The notes below the pieces were generated by a model. That model was not told where the DNA came from and did no database searches. It saw only the letters and a program-made list of their open reading frames with translations. A DNA stretch of 64,000 nt, taken from assembly GCF_000695255.1 (NCBI RefSeq), contig NZ_JMIB01000038.1, forward strand, positions 1 to 64,000, written 5' to 3'. Shown piece after piece: positions 62,101 through 64,000 of the stretch. Positions within the stretch are counted from its first letter, which is position 1, and the number at the start of each line of letters is the position of its first letter. A program made the translations under genes and the position numbers. Source of the DNA: Photobacterium galatheae. Its GTDB lineage: Bacteria; Pseudomonadota; Gammaproteobacteria; Enterobacterales; Vibrionaceae.

Positions 62101-63973
62101 ATCGTATTTAAAATCAATAGCAGAGACGACAGAATCACTGAAAAAAAGTGCAATTCAAGGACTCAATACCGCTCGGGTATATACGCAGCGATTCAGTGAC
62201 GATCTTTCTGATTTTGCAGATGATGTATCCGGCAGATTGTTTGGATACTCAGAAACATTGAAACAGCAAAATGAAATCCTTGAGAAAAAGCGGTCAGATT
62301 TAGAAAAAACAAAGGATAATTTGTCTGCTGATGGTGTGAAAAGCCGTATGAACATTGAGCATGCGATTGAAAGCAATCGACAACACCAGGAATTAATGGA
62401 GTCTCTGCAGGCTAAAGTTAAGGCTGGCAATACTCAGCAAAAATCTGCGAGCCAAAGTACTCAGGCAGGGCTGGACAAATCTTCACAGGAAATCTCTCAG
62501 CTCGAAACAGAAAAGTTTTTTGCAGAGCAAGAAAAGCATATTCCTGAGGCTCAGCAGAAGATTCAGGCATTGGAAGATCATATCGATTCCGCATTCAATG
62601 CGACGAAGGAAATTGCAGCCAAAGAGGTCGATGATCCATCAGGCCTTACCGGTGGTGGTAAAACGATCGGAAGTAAAGGCATCTCTCATGAGGCACTGAC
62701 CCAAATTGTTGAAATTTTGGCAAGAAAAGAGTTTCCAATGCTCTTTGCTCAAGAGGATAATTCTCCTTATCGATTAACCCCGGAGAAACTGGGTGCTTAT
62801 TTGCCTAAAGAACACTTGGATAACCCACGAGGCGTTACAGCGCCGGAAAATCCTGAGTATGCGAATATTTTCAGAGGGGATTATCAAGCGATCGAAGGCG
62901 AGATTGATTCTGAGAAGTGGTATAAAAACTACTTTAAACAGTCAATTGAATATGCCAAAAGTCAACTTAGACTTGCTGTTTCATTGGGAAAAACAGCGGA
63001 AGGTTTGATTCATTTTGGTCAGGCGCTTCATGTGATGGAAGATATCTTCGCGCATTCTAACTTCGTTGAACTGGCGCTCAACCGGATTTTGAAAGAACTT
63101 CCCGGTTTATCCGAAGATGAGCGGCGGCATGTGAATGATTGGGTTCAGGCTGTACCAGTCCAGAGCGCCGATCAGACGACTCAGAACATTCGTCCTCTGA
63201 CAACCGGTGTGTTTGGTGCCTCCGATACTTTAGTAAGTTTGCTGTCGGTGATTGAAAAGACTAAGGATCACAGTCCGGAAGTGAAAGAGGCACATTTTCA
63301 AACTCAATTAAGTATTGCATTAATTTTAATGCAAGATTATGCGCCAAATACCGTTGAAATGATTTATGATGCCTTCGGCTTGGATTATTCCAGCGAGGAT
63401 GAAAGAAAAACGGCTGAACAAGCCCTTGAAAATGCCAAAAAGCTCGATGAGTTATCTTATGATTTCAGAGGAACTTATCATGCGGTGATGGAGGCAATGT
63501 TTGGCTTTATTAATCGATTGACTGCTTTGCTGGCTCGTCAGGCGATGGAAGCAATGAAGAATGCACAGGATGATAGTCCCACGACTGACCCCACTCACAC
63601 ACAATTGGCAAAAGATCCGGACGATCATCCATTGCATACGATTGCCGCTGAAGCAGCACGTGAAATGGTGCGGACTTTTGGGGAGACCATGAGTGAAGTT
63701 TGGGATGGTGAAGAAAATAGTAATATGCTCCTGTCATTAGTCGATGATTTCTTTGTTCACCCTGAGCATATTTCGCCGAAGAGCCCGGGGCATATACAAA
63801 ATGTATATCATGTGATTGCCGAATGGGCTGCATCAAGCCCCGTTCAGCTGAATCAGGCGAGAAGCTATCAGGGCCATCTAAAGCATGAATATCTTAAATT
63901 GAAACAGCTTGCTGAATTAAATGATTATCAACTGAAATTTACGACGGATCTGATGAAAAAGGTGAACCTATGA
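59111..63973 (+). CDS. vgrG: Evolved VgrG with C-terminal zincin-like and HET-C-like effector modules
   Basis: The protein has 1620 residues from ATG 59111 (AGGTAA upstream; a TTG at 59093 is not needed). Residues 1-700 are the gp27/gp5-like spike: QYRETDLDFIHRLMSQHGLWYFF, VGPANEEIYTDNLGRVKVQFHWDR, and a beta-helical DUF2345-type needle. About 740-900 holds a metallopeptidase-like motif H828-EFGHH with Glu853 in DEGAAF, 20 residues on. About 1000-1190 is coiled-coil. Residues 1290-1340 contain FGQALHVMEDIFAHSNFVEL (His1307, Asp, His1315), as in HET-C/zinc phospholipase C-like proteins. The next gene overlaps by ATGA and may encode immunity. Confidence 0.88.
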   Translation: MSHPVQFSFSIEKSEHEFRVESFEIKERLFQPFEMKVSLLSRDADNSLDDLVRQAGVLKLFGQGRDVSRLFHGVIREVRFLGTGRQFSRYELILVPDLWFLEQRSDCRIFQDLTINEIIESVLEEAGVTSYRMLAEVGEKQEYILQYRETDLDFIHRLMSQHGLWYFFDHTETGHELVILDKNELVSELPSTPENATLVPNAELHTILFHGDAGGVPDREHIFEADFAARTHSGAVSQTDYHYLTPNTCLMASAADFEAENTYIDLAIYHHPGRYQQQPQGKLQSDYRLSALKITGTELKATSCVMRLIPGYSFVMEGHPRQSLNRDFILLAVEHKGHDPQAHAEENNGEPTTYHNQIIAFPVELTYRAAALPAPRVEGPQTAVVVGPANEEIYTDNLGRVKVQFHWDRLGGMDEHSTCWVRVSQTLAGPSWGAVILPRIGHEVVVTFLEGDPDRPLVTGAVYHALHQPPYPLPEHKTKTVLRTQTHQGTGFNEISFEDEANQEEMYFHAQKNMRTTVLNDRFTAIGQDEERIVGHQQTNEILGNQREVIGGNKTSLAQQTFVEDVAKDVVTTYNANESVNIAQDQTRKVLGHQTSKVGKDDRLEISENQMTTVHASRNLNIGGNHGFNVDSQFALSVGKNVTVTSDGQTTIISADEIQLLTGASGIVLKSDGKILLSGLNMTLDGADKLNIQGGNVKINPGQETPLHTDIPVAAAVLAQFNDETHLLESTYAIEHLQGLTTVFDREKFAMWLSGVFGYNIPPEAYLGLFEDLQNGAFENPPIEVTLGNIAFYDNRQQTIFVGKGLIQDAIESQDQQSKGKLLAILVHEFGHHIDYSLRNVYSTVGGDAMLDEGAAFAAILGNLNMRKQSSTLIAQYTGSLGSQSISLEYPALHAALKEQRNYIENDQKSQNGDREYFSAGGTAEQALKGKYGHQSVELVLLEYFTEHEIKAIYYGNWLRDYSQVVDPKVLDLNLNLLIQPAVETDLGLDKLRNELSSYLKSIAETTESLKKSAIQGLNTARVYTQRFSDDLSDFADDVSGRLFGYSETLKQQNEILEKKRSDLEKTKDNLSADGVKSRMNIEHAIESNRQHQELMESLQAKVKAGNTQQKSASQSTQAGLDKSSQEISQLETEKFFAEQEKHIPEAQQKIQALEDHIDSAFNATKEIAAKEVDDPSGLTGGGKTIGSKGISHEALTQIVEILARKEFPMLFAQEDNSPYRLTPEKLGAYLPKEHLDNPRGVTAPENPEYANIFRGDYQAIEGEIDSEKWYKNYFKQSIEYAKSQLRLAVSLGKTAEGLIHFGQALHVMEDIFAHSNFVELALNRILKELPGLSEDERRHVNDWVQAVPVQSADQTTQNIRPLTTGVFGASDTLVSLLSVIEKTKDHSPEVKEAHFQTQLSIALILMQDYAPNTVEMIYDAFGLDYSSEDERKTAEQALENAKKLDELSYDFRGTYHAVMEAMFGFINRLTALLARQAMEAMKNAQDDSPTTDPTHTQLAKDPDDHPLHTIAAEAAREMVRTFGETMSEVWDGEENSNMLLSLVDDFFVHPEHISPKSPGHIQNVYHVIAEWAASSPVQLNQARSYQGHLKHEYLKLKQLAELNDYQLKFTTDLMKKVNL

Positions 63974-64000
63974 TATCAACATATCCTTGTTCTTTTTTTG
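63970..64000 (+). CDS. Start of the gene after vgrG (partial)
   Basis: ATG 63970 overlaps the vgrG stop (ATGA) and reads MISTYPCSFF before the window ends. Position directly after an evolved VgrG is typical for an immunity or accessory gene. Nothing more can be said. Confidence 0.5.
   Translation, partial: MISTYPCSFF

Overview
The window looks like chromosomal DNA of a marine gammaproteobacterium, most likely Vibrionaceae (Vibrio/Photobacterium-like). The evidence is a DUF2860 outer-membrane protein, an Escherichia-type bcsRQABZC plus bcsEFG cellulose locus, an rbsDACBKR ribose operon, orphan hcp/vgrG type VI secretion genes behind a -24/-12 promoter, and REP-like palindromes (ATTCCCGC-CTTC-GCGGGAAT). 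All calls come from reading motifs by eye; no search was run.

Region A (1-15000) is an unusual peptide-natural-product (RiPP-like) cluster next to what looks like the end of an IS element. In order it encodes: a MetRS-like protein that has lost both class I signature motifs; an S66/MccF-type peptidase; an E1-like enzyme fused to a rhodanese; a ubiquitin-like sulfur carrier ending in GG; a 48-residue acidic peptide with a strong ribosome-binding site (candidate precursor, 4432-4578); TfuA; a free-standing AsnRS-like catalytic core; a clan CD-like (gingipain/CHAT) protease with a zinc ribbon; YcaO; and a methyltransferase. After a hairpin come an apparently intact second MetRS, an APH-like kinase and a MATE exporter. 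The parts suggest a thioamidated, protease-released peptide or peptide-derived product, with self-protection and probably an aminoacyl-tRNA-synthetase theme.

Region B (15264-30800) is cellulose synthesis, with bcsRQABZC on the minus strand and bcsEFG diverging on the plus strand. It is followed by a four-copy ~187-bp tandem repeat. Region C (30815-35916) is a two-component system beside a DUF2860 protein and a PKD/S41-type lipoprotein whose predicted nucleophile is Gly. Three promoters here carry matching 10-bp-period GTGAC repeats, a likely response-regulator box.

Region D (36409-46879) is AT-rich and probably acquired. It holds an MFS exporter, a PCP-PCP-thioesterase protein, three glycosyltransferase-like proteins, a small P-loop kinase, a salicylate-synthase-like enzyme, a stand-alone adenylation domain for a probable non-amino acid, and a secreted alkaline phosphatase. 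There is no condensation domain. This looks like an undescribed aryl-glycoside or siderophore-like pathway, possibly with phosphorylated inactive export and extracellular activation.

Region E (46950-50050) is a patch with two frameshifted genes, two small membrane proteins, and a Cys-rich protein paired with an orphan DNA methyltransferase. Region F (50098-56800) is the ribose operon with a perfect RbsR-type operator. Region G (57056-64000) is an old yellow enzyme, then hcp and an evolved VgrG whose C-terminus carries an HExxH zincin-like module and a HET-C-like module, followed by the first codons of the next gene.
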